From: Deltaproteobacteria bacterium
GTDB taxonomy: Bacteria > Myxococcota_A > Polyangia > Nannocystales > Nannocystaceae
Direction of reading: 5' to 3'
DNA: 64,000 nucleotides
Assembly: GCA_016709225.1 (NCBI GenBank)
Contig: JADJEE010000002.1
Location: 868,001-932,000, forward strand
This document shows, piece after piece, positions 35,091-44,446 of the stretch (its first letter is position 1; the number at the start of each line of letters is the position of its first letter). Below the pieces are notes generated by a model. That model ran no database searches, was not told the origin of the DNA, and worked only from the letters and a program-made list of their open reading frames with translations. Both the position numbers and the translations under genes were made by a program.

Positions 35091-36161
35091 ATGGTGATGG
35101 GATGGGGACCCGCGCTGACGCTGCTGCTCGTGCCCGAGCCGAGCGCCGCGACGTCGTCGCCACGGATCGAGCTGCACTGGCGCGCGCCTTCCGAGTGCCC
35201 CGACGAGGCCTCGGTGCGCGCACGCACCGAGGCGCTGTTGATGGAGCCGCAGGCCCACGCGGTGGCCGATGCCGAGGTCGTGCGGAGCGGTGACGGCTTC
35301 GCGCTGACGCTCGCGCTGGTCGGTCACGCCGAGGCCACGCAGCAGCACCACGCGCGCGACTGTGACGCGCTCGCGGACGTCGCCGCGCTGGTGGTCGCGG
35401 TCGCGGCCGATCCCACCCTCGCGGTGCGCAGCGCCGCCGCCGACGAAGCTGCCGCGGCACCCGAGCCCGCGCCCGCGCCCGCGCCCACGCCACCGGACCC
35501 GCCGCCGCCATCCGCGAGCGAGTCCATCGTCGATCCGCTCGCGGTGGTCGCGATCGTGACCGACGACGTCGGCCCGCGTCCGCCGCCCGCTCCCGCGGTC
35601 GGCGGGTTGCTCGGCCTGCACGGCGTGGTCGGCCGCGCCGAGCTCCCCGGCGTCGATGTCGGCGTGGGCATCGTTGCCGCGATCGCCTGGCGTCGACTGC
35701 GGGCGGAGCTGGGCGGGCGCTACCTCGCCGTGCGACGTCGACCGATCACCGGCGTGGCCGGCGTGCACGCGAGCGTGGCCTCGTGGAACACCACGCTCGC
35801 TGGCTGTACGGACTTCGTGGCGGCGCGCCTGCGCATCGGGCCGTGCCTCGGCTTCGAGGTGGGCGTGGTCTCGGCGATCGCCGACGATGCCCCGGTACCG
35901 CAGCGCAGCCGCGCGTTGTGGCTCGCCGGTGTCGGCCGCTTGGCGCTGCGCTGGCCCGCCGACGAGCGCGTGCAGATCGACGCCGGCCTCGAGGGCGTCG
36001 TGGCCCTGCGGCGCCCCAGCTTCGCGCTGCGCGACCGCCCCGCGGCAGCGGTCGTGACGGGGCCGGGCGGGGTCCGGGCGACCCTCGGATTCGTGGTCGC
36101 ACTGGGGCATTTGCGGCGAAATTGGCGGCCCCGTGATCCGATCGGACGGAGCCGGAGATGA
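35091..36161 (+). CDS. Exported protein of the sigma-module family, probable beta-barrel
   Basis: 356 residues. A short hydrophobic start (GWGPALTLLLVP) is followed by a domain beginning ECPDEASVRARTEALL and ending CDALADVAALVVAVAADP. A Pro-rich linker (about 125-150) then leads to a C-terminal half of Gly/aromatic strands (LLGLHGVVGRAELP, VGVGIVAAIAWRRL, AELGGRYLAV, GVRATLGFVVALG), like a small outer-membrane barrel. It has the same plan as 3522-4400 and likewise precedes an ECF sigma gene (16-nt gap), so it is probably the envelope component of the module. Function unknown. Confidence 0.6.
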   Translation: MVMGWGPALTLLLVPEPSAATSSPRIELHWRAPSECPDEASVRARTEALLMEPQAHAVADAEVVRSGDGFALTLALVGHAEATQQHHARDCDALADVAALVVAVAADPTLAVRSAAADEAAAAPEPAPAPAPTPPDPPPPSASESIVDPLAVVAIVTDDVGPRPPPAPAVGGLLGLHGVVGRAELPGVDVGVGIVAAIAWRRLRAELGGRYLAVRRRPITGVAGVHASVASWNTTLAGCTDFVAARLRIGPCLGFEVGVVSAIADDAPVPQRSRALWLAGVGRLALRWPADERVQIDAGLEGVVALRRPSFALRDRPAAAVVTGPGGVRATLGFVVALGHLRRNWRPRDPIGRSRR

Positions 36162-36177
36162 CAGGGGGGCGCCACCC

Positions 36178-37365
36178 ATGAGCCGCCCCATCGAGGCCCC
36201 CGAAGCGCCCGTGCGCTTCAGCCACTTCTACCGCGATCACTTCCCGATCGCGTGGCGCGGCCTCGCGCGCCTGGGCGTAGCCCCGCCCGACTGCGAGGAC
36301 GCGACGCAGGATGTGTTCGTGACCGCGTACCGGCGCTGGCATGCCTTCGACGGCGCACGCGAGCGCCGGGCGTGGTTGTTCGGCATCGTCCGCAAGATCG
36401 CGTGGCGATACCGCCGCGGTGAGTCGCGACGCACCCGACGGCAGCGCGCATTCGCAGCGGTGGAGCCGGCGGCGATCTGTGTCGAGACCGCGGTGCGCGA
36501 GCACGAGGCGTGGACGCAGCTGCGCGCATTCCTCGACGGCCTCGACGCCGACAAGCGCGAGGCCTTCGTGCTCGGCGAGCTCGAGCAGCTCGGTCGCGTC
36601 GAGCTCGGCGCCGCGCTCGGCATCAGCCCCAACACCGCATACTCGCGCCTGCAGGCCGCAAGGCGCCGCTTCTTCGAGCACTTCGCCGCGCTCGGCGATG
36701 ACGGCTGCGCGCACGTCCTCGCCCACGCAGAGCATGTGCCGCGACCCCCCGAGCACGCCCGCGCGCAGGTATGGATTGCGATCGCGCCGTCGATCGGCGC
36801 CGCCGCGAAGGCGGGGGCCCCGATCGCGGCCGCCATCGCGCGAGGGGCGGGCTGGGGTTGGACGGGCAAGCTGGCGATCTCGGCGGTGGCGCTGACGACG
36901 ACCGCCGTCGCGGTGGGGGGCCTCGCGGCCGCGCCCACCGAGGCAGCCGACCGCGCCGACCCGATCGCCGCGCACGATGGTGCACTGGCCGACACGGATG
37001 CGGCGCGCACGACCCCCGCGCTGCTGCCTTCTGCGGCCGGTGCACGCGCGGTCGCGGTCCTCGATGCGAGCGGCGACCAGGGCTCGCCGTCGCACCGCAC
37101 ACGCGCGCCCCGTGGGGTCGGTGCGGCCGTGGGGTTGCCGGGTGACGCCGATCTCGAGGCCGAGATCGCGATGCTGATCGCCGCGCGCGAGGCGATGATC
37201 CACGGCGACAGCGCGTCGGCGCGTCGCGAGCTGGCCCGACACCGCGCCCGATTCGCGGGGCACGGACGCCTGGTCCGCCTGCGACGGCAGATCGAACGCG
37301 AGCTCGACACGCGCATGATCAACCTCGCCGGTGCCGGAGATGTCCACGTGCAGGAGCACGAATGA
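36178..37365 (+). CDS. ECF sigma factor fused to a membrane/helical tail
   Basis: 395 residues. The sigma part (1-185) has region 2 as FYRDHFPIAWRGLARLG, DCEDATQDVFVTAYRRW, RRAWLFGIVRKIAWRYRR and region 4 as DADKREAFVLGELEQL, GAALGISPNTAYSRLQAARRRFF. A membrane segment at about 225-245 (LAISAVALTTTAVAVGGLAA) is followed by a linker and a helical C-terminus (AEIAMLIAAREAMIHGDSA, ARRELARHRARFAGHGRLV). In the first module the same parts are two overlapping genes. The tail may act as a built-in anti-sigma or sensor. The start is ATG 36178. Confidence 0.8.
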   Translation: MSRPIEAPEAPVRFSHFYRDHFPIAWRGLARLGVAPPDCEDATQDVFVTAYRRWHAFDGARERRAWLFGIVRKIAWRYRRGESRRTRRQRAFAAVEPAAICVETAVREHEAWTQLRAFLDGLDADKREAFVLGELEQLGRVELGAALGISPNTAYSRLQAARRRFFEHFAALGDDGCAHVLAHAEHVPRPPEHARAQVWIAIAPSIGAAAKAGAPIAAAIARGAGWGWTGKLAISAVALTTTAVAVGGLAAAPTEAADRADPIAAHDGALADTDAARTTPALLPSAAGARAVAVLDASGDQGSPSHRTRAPRGVGAAVGLPGDADLEAEIAMLIAAREAMIHGDSASARRELARHRARFAGHGRLVRLRRQIERELDTRMINLAGAGDVHVQEHE

Positions 37366-38654
37366 CGAAGCGATGGACACTGGCGACGGCGATGTTCTCG
37401 GGCGGCTGCATCATCGGGCCGGGGGTGATCGGTGAGACCGCCACCGACGGCGGCAGCGACGGCGGTGACGTCACGATCGCGTCGGCCGCGGACCACAGCA
37501 GCGGTGATGCCTCGTCCTCGGCGGTCTCGGTGGCCGACAGCGGTGACACCACCGCGGGCGACGCCACCGATGGCACCTGCATCGGCGCGTGCGACGACGT
37601 CGCGGTGACCTGCCGGTCGTCGAGCAACTGGACCAATGCGATCGGCATCGAGCGAGCCGCGGACGACACGGTGGTGCTCGCCCTACAACCCAATCTGGGC
37701 GCCCCAATGCTCGTGCAGCTCGGCGACGACGGCGACATCGCGACCGTCCTGGGCGACGCGAGCGGCTATCTCCGGGCGTTCGCGATCGGCACCGGCGGTG
37801 AGATCGCACTGCTGTATCTCCCCACCGAGGGTGAGCCCGGCGACGGCTACGTCGTCGAGCGCCGCGACGCCTCCAAAAAAGTGCAGTGGTCGCAGCTGGT
37901 CACCGCCAACGAAGGCAACCCCGACGGGCCGTTCCTCGAGGGGCACGACGTCGGCGTCGACGGCCTCGGCAACGTCTACGTCGTCGGCGTGCTGTACGGC
38001 GATCGCATCCCGCCGATCATCCCGTTCGACGAGATCGTCGATGCCTACGACGCCGACGGCAGCACGAGCTGGCGCTGGACCGAGGACGGCAGCGGGCTTG
38101 GCTACGGCCGCATCCTCGCGCCGGTCGAGGACGGCCGCGTGCTCGCATGGTTCTCGATCATGACGGGCGACAACCTCGGCTATCGCGGACGCGGCGTGCT
38201 CGGTGGGATCACCGATGGCAGCTACAGCTTCCACGACCCAATGGGCGTCGAGGGCCTCATCGCACCGCTGGTGCAGTCGACCGCGGGCTGGCATGGCGTC
38301 CGCAACGTCGAGGGCGGGCTCGCGATCAGTCACTTCGACGGCGAGTTCGAGTTCCTCTCGGTGCGCTACGACGTGCCCAACGTGGGGCCGCTGCCCAGGC
38401 CGGTCGGCGTCGTCCCCCACCGCGACGGCGTGGTCGTGTTGCTGTCGTACGAAGACGCGCCCGAGCTCGGCCTCGAGCTGCGCTCCTACGACGCCGACGG
38501 GGCGGTGCGATGGTCGGTGACAGAACCCGAGTACACGGCCGCCTACGCCTTCGACCACACGCAGACCTCCGACGGCGGCGTCGCGTTGCTGGGTGGCTAC
38601 GCGGTCGACAGCGAGCTAGGCCAGGCGTCGTTCGTCTGCACGATCGCGCCGTGA
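37362..38654 (+). CDS. Lipoprotein with beta-propeller-like repeats, third gene of the sigma module
   Basis: 430 residues. The lipobox (MFSGGC at about 11-16) and Ser/Thr/Asp linker are followed by repeated strands such as AIGTGGEIALLYLP, VDGLGNVYVVGVLYG, DAYDADGSTSWRWT and AYAFDHTQTSDGGVALLGGYAV, typical of the NHL/SBBP-like propellers of myxobacterial lipoproteins. Its ATG overlaps the sigma stop (ATGA, 37362-37365), so it is part of the same unit. It may be a surface effector of that sigma factor. No catalytic residues seen. Confidence 0.6.
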   Translation: MTKRWTLATAMFSGGCIIGPGVIGETATDGGSDGGDVTIASAADHSSGDASSSAVSVADSGDTTAGDATDGTCIGACDDVAVTCRSSSNWTNAIGIERAADDTVVLALQPNLGAPMLVQLGDDGDIATVLGDASGYLRAFAIGTGGEIALLYLPTEGEPGDGYVVERRDASKKVQWSQLVTANEGNPDGPFLEGHDVGVDGLGNVYVVGVLYGDRIPPIIPFDEIVDAYDADGSTSWRWTEDGSGLGYGRILAPVEDGRVLAWFSIMTGDNLGYRGRGVLGGITDGSYSFHDPMGVEGLIAPLVQSTAGWHGVRNVEGGLAISHFDGEFEFLSVRYDVPNVGPLPRPVGVVPHRDGVVVLLSYEDAPELGLELRSYDADGAVRWSVTEPEYTAAYAFDHTQTSDGGVALLGGYAVDSELGQASFVCTIAP

Positions 38655-38692
38655 GTGCGTGACGAGGGCGGCGGCGACGAAAGCGGACGACG

Positions 38693-39946
38693 TCAGTTCG
38701 ACAGCCGCGACGGCTTGCTCCCGCCGTCGTCGTCCGGCGCGGGCGCAGCCACGCCGATGATCTGCCCCTCGGCGACGAGGAAGACCGTCGGTGAGATCTG
38801 ACGGCCGCCCTCGTTGCGCTGGTGCACGCCGCGCGTGAGCGCGACGAAGCCCGCGAGTGCATCGGCATCGTCGGAGGCGGCCATCAGGAACAGGCGCCCC
38901 TTCTCGGGCACCGACGCGGCGATCAACGGGCCGAGTTCTTCGTGCATGCGCTGCATGAACGCGACGTCGAGGAGCTTCTCGCCGGCGAAGTAGCTGCCGT
39001 GGGCGATCCAGAACGAGAACCGCTCCAGCTCGACCCGCTCGACCTCGACCTCGACGCCCGCGAGGTTGGCGAGCGCCTCTTCGCGCATCACCGCTCGATC
39101 GCGCGGACGGTCGTGCTTGAACATCGCGAAGGTGTTGGGGTGATCGTGGCCATAGACGATGACCGGCACATCCGTCCCCGGTGGCGCCAGCGTGGTCAAC
39201 GACTCCCACACCATCTCGTTGTCGAGCCCCCAGCTGGCCGGCTTGAGCGTGAACAACAACGGCCCGTCGGGGGTGCCGCGATCTTCGAACGCGCGCAGCA
39301 GCAGACGCGGGCTCTGGGCCTCGCCGTGGGCGAGGAACCGCACCGCCTTGCCGACGATGTTGGATTGCGCGTCGTCGTCGGCGCCGCGGAACATGAACGG
39401 GATGTCGGCGTAGCCGTGCGCGTCGGCGATCCATCGCCCGCCGTAGCGCTCTCGCATGACCTCGCCGGTGACCGCCGCCAGCTCGGCGACCGCGGTCCAG
39501 TAGGCGACCTCGTCGTCGTCCTCTTCGGGGGTCCCCGCGAGCCTGCGCTCGAGTTCCTCGAGGGCCGACTCGCCGAGCTCGAGCTGTTCGCGCATGAGCA
39601 CGCGTCGCGACAGCGCCGCGAACGCCTGATCCGCCAGCTCACCCGGGTCGACGCGCGCGACCTCGGAGAGATCGACCGGCGTCTGTTCGACGTACAGCTC
39701 GCCGCCCGCGGTTGCGACCGCCTGCGCAACCAGCGGATGCGCGCCACCCAGCGCGACGTACCGCACCACCGCGCCGGCCCACTCGGGCACGCGCTGCGGC
39801 AGCAGGACGCGGGCCAGCGCGAACAGGACCGAGAGCTCCGGCATCTCGTCGATCTCGGCCGGCGCGCGATGATCGGTCTGCACGAGGACGCGCTCCCCGC
39901 TGGGGGACTCGGTCACGATGTCGACGCGTCGCAGCGAGCAGTACAC
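38693..39946 (-). CDS. Hypothetical cytosolic protein
   Basis: 417 residues without signal peptide or membrane segments; Glu/Asp-rich and helical in the middle (ALSRRVLMREQLELGESALEELERRL). It contains PVIVYGHDHPNTFAMFKHDRPRD, a His/Asp-rich stretch that might bind metal, and FSFWIAHGSYFAGEKLLDVAF. The N-terminus (RRVDIVTESPSGERVLVQTDHR) is beta-like. I recognise no family. It starts at GTG 39946, with TATCAT 6 nt upstream. Convergent with the sigma-module lipoprotein. Confidence 0.55.
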   Translation of the reverse strand: MYCSLRRVDIVTESPSGERVLVQTDHRAPAEIDEMPELSVLFALARVLLPQRVPEWAGAVVRYVALGGAHPLVAQAVATAGGELYVEQTPVDLSEVARVDPGELADQAFAALSRRVLMREQLELGESALEELERRLAGTPEEDDDEVAYWTAVAELAAVTGEVMRERYGGRWIADAHGYADIPFMFRGADDDAQSNIVGKAVRFLAHGEAQSPRLLLRAFEDRGTPDGPLLFTLKPASWGLDNEMVWESLTTLAPPGTDVPVIVYGHDHPNTFAMFKHDRPRDRAVMREEALANLAGVEVEVERVELERFSFWIAHGSYFAGEKLLDVAFMQRMHEELGPLIAASVPEKGRLFLMAASDDADALAGFVALTRGVHQRNEGGRQISPTVFLVAEGQIIGVAAPAPDDDGGSKPSRLSN

Positions 39947-39952
39947 CGCGAC

Positions 39953-39958
39953 ATGATA
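39953..39958 (-). promoter_or_regulatory. -10-like box before the 417-residue hypothetical gene
   Basis: TATCAT on the minus strand, 6 nt before GTG 39946. Confidence 0.4.
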
Positions 39959-39976
39959 CGCCCGCGGCGGGCCAGT

Positions 39977-40579
39977 TCAGTCGACGCAGACCCAGTCCGA
40001 CTGACACTGGCCCGAGCTGGCGCACGCGCACAGCCCCGAGCCGGCATCACAGGTCTGGTTGCCGCAGATCACGCCCGGTGCGTCGCAGCGCAGGAAGCAG
40101 ATCGCGGCGCCGTCATCGGTGTCGGCACTGCAGGTGTAGCCGTCTCCGAGCGCAGCGCAGTCGCCGTCCTCGGCGCAGGCGGTGACGCACGTGCGCAGGC
40201 CGCCGACCAGCGCGCAGGTCTGCGCGGGGTCGATGGCGGTGCACGACGCGTCGTCGTCACACTGCGGCCGCACACACAACCCGTCGACGCAATCGACGTT
40301 GGAGGGGTACGGCCCCGGGCACGCAGTGCCGGGCAAGCAGCACTCGGAGGGCACCTCGCAGGTCTCGACGCACTGCAGCACGCCGTCGCCGACGGGCGCG
40401 CCGGTCGAGCCATCCTGCGCCGTCGTCGTCGTCGTGCTCGCGTCGCTCGAGCTGCCGCTGCTGCTGCCCTGCGTGGCCGCGGACGTGGAGGTGGTGTCGC
40501 CCGGACCGACGTCACCGGCGGGCGCACCACAGCCAAGAACGAACATCACGCATGTCGTGGACCAGCGCAGCTGCTGCAC
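39977..40579 (-). CDS. Cys-rich lipoprotein
   Basis: 200 residues. The lipobox FVLGCG lies at about 13-18, then a Ser/Thr/Gly linker to about 60. The mature part has about 22 cysteines in repeated CxxDxxC-like units (CVETCEVPSECCLPGTACPG, CVDGLCVRPQCDDDASC, CVTACAEDGDCAALGDGYTC, CDAGSGLCACASSGQC), a disulfide-rich pattern typical of myxobacterial secreted proteins. It starts at GTG 40579, 5 nt after an extended -10-like box. It lies immediately after the membrane protein gene at 40583 but has its own apparent promoter. Confidence 0.68.
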   Translation of the reverse strand: MQQLRWSTTCVMFVLGCGAPAGDVGPGDTTSTSAATQGSSSGSSSDASTTTTTAQDGSTGAPVGDGVLQCVETCEVPSECCLPGTACPGPYPSNVDCVDGLCVRPQCDDDASCTAIDPAQTCALVGGLRTCVTACAEDGDCAALGDGYTCSADTDDGAAICFLRCDAPGVICGNQTCDAGSGLCACASSGQCQSDWVCVD

Positions 40580-40582
40580 GCG

Positions 40583-41311
40583 CTACGGTAACACGCCGCC
40601 ATCGCGGCGGCGCGCGACAGCGACGGTGATCCACGCCGCCAACGCGAGCGCCGCGGCGACGATTGCCGCAGTGACGGCCTCGCGGTGCTGCGGCACCTGC
40701 AACGTGTCGAGCAGGACGCCGCGCACCGGCGCCGAGGCCTGTCCGCCGAGGTCGACCAGGGTTGCCGCGAGCTCGGGCGCGAGCGCCTCGGTGTGGCCTC
40801 GGAGCACCACCACACCCTCGCCGCGGGGGTGATCCGACCGCACGCGTGCGACCACGACCGCACCGCCGGTGACGATCGCACCTGCGCGACCCGTCATCGG
40901 GATCAGCACCGCGTCGGCGGCCTTCGACTGATCGGGGAGCTCCCCCTCACCGACGCGGTACTCGCCGAGCACCCATGCGTCGCGCAGGACCCCGGCGACC
41001 TCGAGCCACGTGGGTGGTTCGCCCTCGAGGTTGGTCTGCGAGAGGTCGACATGCGGCCAGTCGTCGCGGTACGCGACGTCGACGAGCCCGCGCGCGCGCG
41101 CGGCCGCGAGTGCGGCGGCCGCCGCCAGCACGACCGCGACCAGCGTGGCGCCGCGCTGCTGCGCCGGCCGTCGCCACGGACGCGACGCGACGAACGCGAC
41201 GCACAGCCACGCGAGCGCCCACCACGGTGCGGCGGGTCGCGGCGCCAGCACGAACGCGACGAGCGCAGGCACGAGTGCCCACGGCAACGAACGGAGCATC
41301 GCGGCGAGCAC
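40583..41311 (-). CDS. Multi-pass membrane protein, hypothetical
   Basis: 242 residues. Three N-terminal membrane helices (LPWALVPALVAFVLA; WWALAWLCVAFVA; ATLVAVVLAAAAALAAA) and one near the C-terminus (AVTAAIVAAALALAAWITVAVA) flank a soluble domain of about 110 residues with Val-rich strands (AVLIPMTGRAGAIVTGG, AVVVARVRSDHPRGEGVVVL). No family recognised. The longer frame upstream is Arg-rich shadow; GTG 41311 fits a TATCAT box 8 nt upstream. Divergent from the lipoprotein at 41391. Confidence 0.55.
   Translation of the reverse strand: MLAAMLRSLPWALVPALVAFVLAPRPAAPWWALAWLCVAFVASRPWRRPAQQRGATLVAVVLAAAAALAAARARGLVDVAYRDDWPHVDLSQTNLEGEPPTWLEVAGVLRDAWVLGEYRVGEGELPDQSKAADAVLIPMTGRAGAIVTGGAVVVARVRSDHPRGEGVVVLRGHTEALAPELAATLVDLGGQASAPVRGVLLDTLQVPQHREAVTAAIVAAALALAAWITVAVARRRDGGVLP
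40585..40593 (-). promoter_or_regulatory. Extended -10-like box before the Cys-rich lipoprotein gene
   Basis: Minus-strand TGT-TACCGT, 5 nt before GTG 40579. It overlaps the end of the gene at 40583-41311. Confidence 0.4.
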
Positions 41312-41319
41312 CGGTGGCG

Positions 41320-41380
41320 ATGATAGCCGCTTCCCCGCGCGCGCCGTCGCCTTCGAGGCCCGCGCGCTTCGTGCTACCTT
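41320..41380. promoter_or_regulatory. Divergent -10-like boxes between membrane protein and lipoprotein genes
   Basis: Minus-strand TATCAT (41320-41325) is 8 nt from GTG 41311. Plus-strand TGC-TACCTT (41372-41380) is 10 nt from ATG 41391. Only 79 nt separate the two starts. Confidence 0.4.
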
Positions 41381-41390
41381 CGCCGCGTCC

Positions 41391-42944
41391 ATGCCCGTGT
41401 TCTTCGCCGCTCGGCGCACGGCAGTGCCGCGAGGTCACCGGCCTCGCTCGACGCCCGCCCGCATCGGCGTCGCGGCGGTGCTCGGCCTGCTCGCGGCCTG
41501 CAGCCGCGAGCGCGACCCGCTGGCTTGGATCGGCGAGCGCGCCGCGGTGGTGCGGTGCACGGCCGCGGGCCGCAACCCGCCGGCGCCGGCGATCCAGGGC
41601 GTGCCCGCGCCGCCGGTGCCGACCGGTCTGCTCGCGCGGCAGCTCGACCCGATCGCGCTCGACGACCTCGGCTTCCAGCGCGACACGACGGTGTGCGCGG
41701 TGCTCGAGGCCCCCGCGAGCTCGACCATCGACATCGCGAGCTCGGGCCTGCCTGCGATCCTCACGCTGCACGACAGCGTCGACCGCGAGGCCACGCGCAT
41801 CGGCGGCCGCTGCACCTGCGAGGCCGCGCGCGAGCTGGGCCTGCGCGATCTGGTCGCGTCGTGCATGCAGACCCCGACGGTGCCCGGCTGCAACACCGAC
41901 GCGCTGACCGGCAAGCTCGCCGTCGCGCTGGCGCCCCTCGAGACCGCCCTGGGCTCGATCGAGCTGCCGTGGACGCACTGGCGCCTGGTCGGCAAGACCG
42001 ACCGGCCGGGGTGGTTCGTGGAGCACGTGCAGACGCTGGTCGCCAACCACGGCGGTGGGTCGCAGGTGTTCGTGCGCGGCGAGCCGCTACCCGCCCGCGT
42101 CGACGACAACGTGCGCGCACTGGTGGATCTCGAGCACGTGGTGGCGGTGGTGCGCCAGGACTCGGGTCGCGCGCTGGTGGTGGTGCGCGAGCGCGACGGC
42201 ATGCTCGTGCTCGATCACTTCGCGCAGCCGCCCAGTGAGGTCCCACGCGCGCCGCTGACCGACCGCATCTTCGCCGCGCAGGTCACCACGCTGGCGGCCG
42301 CCCTGGCGCCGCCGGTGACCAGCCGCGCGCCGCTGTCGTCCCCCGACGACGGCACCCTGGTCGAGTTCGATCGCGCGATGCTGGAGGAGCTCGATCGCGC
42401 CGCCATCGCGACCTCGCCGCTGCTCGCCGAGCGCTTCGTCGAGCCCACGGACACCCGCTTCGTGCCGCCGGTGCTGTTCGATCGCGTGGCGTTCGTGGCC
42501 CCCTACGGCCACGATGGCAAGGTGCTGCGCGCGATCCAGCTGTTGTCGGCCGAAGGACTCGCGTGGGCGCAGACCGTCGGCAACGAGCCGCTGCTCGGCC
42601 ACACCGACGCGCTGCGACTCGCCGGCCGCTCACCCGGAGCGCTCGAGCTGCCCGAGGGCATGCGCTTCGCGCTGCGCGGCACCGAGGTCGAGGCCGCGGG
42701 GCTGCACGGGCTGCATCGGCTGCCCGAGTTCGCCGACGCGCTCGAGCGCCGTGCGCCCGGGGCGATGGGCGGCGAGGTCTCGGCGTGGACGTTGTCGGCG
42801 CCCGCCGGCGAGCTGCCGCCACCATTCGACGGCGGCGCCGCGTTTTCGGGCCTGCGCACGCTCTCGCGCGCGCAGGCCTACGAGCTGTCCTCGAGCTTCG
42901 ACACCGGTCGCACGCGACTGACGATCGAGGCGCGTCCGCGCTGA
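41391..42944 (+). CDS. Large lipoprotein, hypothetical
   Basis: 517 residues. An Arg-rich n-region is followed by AVLGLLAACS, a lipobox at about 30-36. The mature part mixes strands and helices and shows no repeat. It contains few Cys (CTCEAARELG and CMQTPTVPGCNTD). The C-terminal half includes VAFVAPYGHDGKVLRAIQLLS and LHGLHRLPEFADALERR. I recognise no domain. It is probably a periplasm-facing outer- or inner-membrane lipoprotein. ATG 41391 gives the signal peptide; the upstream extension is shadow. Confidence 0.6.
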   Translation: MPVFFAARRTAVPRGHRPRSTPARIGVAAVLGLLAACSRERDPLAWIGERAAVVRCTAAGRNPPAPAIQGVPAPPVPTGLLARQLDPIALDDLGFQRDTTVCAVLEAPASSTIDIASSGLPAILTLHDSVDREATRIGGRCTCEAARELGLRDLVASCMQTPTVPGCNTDALTGKLAVALAPLETALGSIELPWTHWRLVGKTDRPGWFVEHVQTLVANHGGGSQVFVRGEPLPARVDDNVRALVDLEHVVAVVRQDSGRALVVVRERDGMLVLDHFAQPPSEVPRAPLTDRIFAAQVTTLAAALAPPVTSRAPLSSPDDGTLVEFDRAMLEELDRAAIATSPLLAERFVEPTDTRFVPPVLFDRVAFVAPYGHDGKVLRAIQLLSAEGLAWAQTVGNEPLLGHTDALRLAGRSPGALELPEGMRFALRGTEVEAAGLHGLHRLPEFADALERRAPGAMGGEVSAWTLSAPAGELPPPFDGGAAFSGLRTLSRAQAYELSSSFDTGRTRLTIEARPR

Positions 42945-42971
42945 TCGACCGTTCGTCGGCGTGCGCTCCAC

Positions 42972-43580
42972 TCACGAGCCCGCGGCGGGCTTGTCGTCGC
43001 TGGCGAGCTCGGTGGTATCGCCTGCTGCGGCCGCGGGTGCACTCGCCGGCGCGGTGAGCTTGTCGGGCTGGGGGCCGTCGCAGACGCGCGTCCACGACCT
43101 GCAGCCCCGCACCACGGTGTCGCTGGCGATGCCATCGACCTTGCTCATGTACGTGCTGCGCAGCGCGGCCTCGCCGGCGAGCTGCAGTGCGACGACGTTC
43201 GCGTCGCTCACGAACAGCACCACCGAGTAGAACTTGTGGGCCTCGGTGCCGGGCGGTTGGTACGAGAAGTCGAAGCGGGTGCCCATCACGCCGTTCTTGC
43301 TGCGCGCGGGCTGTTGGCCCTCGAGGGTGTAGCCGCGCCGAGCCAGCTTCTTGACCAGATCGACGCTCCAGAACTGCAGCGTGCCGCCGTCGACGTTGTC
43401 GAACACCGCGAGGTTGAGCCCGACGTCGTCGCCGGCCTTCATGCGGGCGCCGTACTTGCCGGCGTTGACCTCGGCGAAGCCCGCGGGGGGCTCGAGGTCG
43501 AACGAGCGGCAGCCAGCGCCCCCCACCAAGGTCATGAGCGCGAGCGAGCAGGTTGCGAGGATGGTTTCGATGCGTCGCAT
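42972..43580 (-). CDS. Lipoprotein following the DUF4349-like gene
   Basis: 202 residues. The lipobox is LVGGAGC (about 18-24). The mature domain (RSFDLEPPAGFAEVNAG to VRGCRSWTRVCDGP) resembles a small alpha/beta stress-type fold (TRFDFSYQPPGTEAHKFYSVVLFVSDANVVALQL). The tail is Ala/Pro/Asp-rich. It starts 2 nt after the DUF4349-like gene (ATG 43580), or overlaps it with GTG 43586, which has GGAG 5 nt upstream. The pair probably forms one operon. Function unknown. Confidence 0.6.
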   Translation of the reverse strand: MRRIETILATCSLALMTLVGGAGCRSFDLEPPAGFAEVNAGKYGARMKAGDDVGLNLAVFDNVDGGTLQFWSVDLVKKLARRGYTLEGQQPARSKNGVMGTRFDFSYQPPGTEAHKFYSVVLFVSDANVVALQLAGEAALRSTYMSKVDGIASDTVVRGCRSWTRVCDGPQPDKLTAPASAPAAAAGDTTELASDDKPAAGS

Positions 43581-43582
43581 GG

Positions 43583-44446
43583 TCACTTCCACTCCGTGGC
43601 TTCCACACCCAGCGAGTCCACCCAGGGGAACGGGTCGTTGCTGCTCGGCGTCGGGGTGTTGGGTCCGCGCTCGTACATGGTCAAGGTGAGGGTCGAGAAC
43701 GCCACCAGCGAGTCGATCTGCCGCATGCGCCCCTTCAGCACCTCGAGCTCCGCGCTCACCTGGTCGAGCGCCTGACGCACGTGCAAGGCCTCGTCGACCG
43801 TGCGAGCCTTCGACAGCAGCTCGAGCAGCTGCTTGTGGGTGCCCTCGAGCGCGCGCACGCGGGATTCCATGTCGGTGTACTCCGCCCCGACGTCCTGCGT
43901 GGACAGTGAACGCGCCTCGACCACGCCGTACTCCGCGAGCTCCTTCATCGCCACCCGCAGCTGCTTGGCGGGGATCTTGAGCACCATCGAGCCCGCCTCC
44001 ATCGAGTGCACGTAGCCGCCGTAGCGCTCGGGCAGCGCCTCGGCCTTGTCCATCGCCTCTTGGAGATTGAACACCGACAGGTGCATCGCGCCGGTGTAGA
44101 TGATCATCCGGCCGTCGAGGGCTTGGCGCGGCTCTTCGACCGCGGGCGTGGCGGGGGCGACCTCACCGAGCTTGCCGGCGGGCGCCGCCATCACCGGCGC
44201 CGGCGCGTAGCTCTCGTCGCCGGCGCTGCGGTCGGCACTGCGTTCGCGTCGCGCGGACTTCTTCATCTCCCGCGACGTCATCGACGGCGCGTCGTCCGAG
44301 GACGCGTAGTCGGCATCGGCATACTCCGCCTCCACCGTCCCACCGGCGTCGCCGGGGGCCTCGAACGACCGCGCCGATGCGCCCTTCATGCAACCAGGCG
44401 CGAGCAGGCCCAGCGCCAACAACCATCGCAATCGTAGTCTCGCCAT
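43583..44446 (-). CDS. DUF4349-like lipoprotein
   Basis: 287 residues. The lipobox is LLAPGC (about 14-19). After a charged linker, a DUF4349-like domain begins at RMIIYTGAMHLSVFNLQEAM and continues PERYGGYVHSMEAGSMVLKIP, AMKELAEYGVVEARSLSTQDV and a coiled coil DMESRVRALEGTHKQLLELLSKA with VSAELEVLKGRMRQIDSLVAFSTLTLTM. The usual C-terminal membrane helix of DUF4349 proteins is missing; the N-terminal lipid replaces it as anchor. Role unknown. Divergent from the M28 peptidase gene. Confidence 0.75.
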   Translation of the reverse strand: MARLRLRWLLALGLLAPGCMKGASARSFEAPGDAGGTVEAEYADADYASSDDAPSMTSREMKKSARRERSADRSAGDESYAPAPVMAAPAGKLGEVAPATPAVEEPRQALDGRMIIYTGAMHLSVFNLQEAMDKAEALPERYGGYVHSMEAGSMVLKIPAKQLRVAMKELAEYGVVEARSLSTQDVGAEYTDMESRVRALEGTHKQLLELLSKARTVDEALHVRQALDQVSAELEVLKGRMRQIDSLVAFSTLTLTMYERGPNTPTPSSNDPFPWVDSLGVEATEWK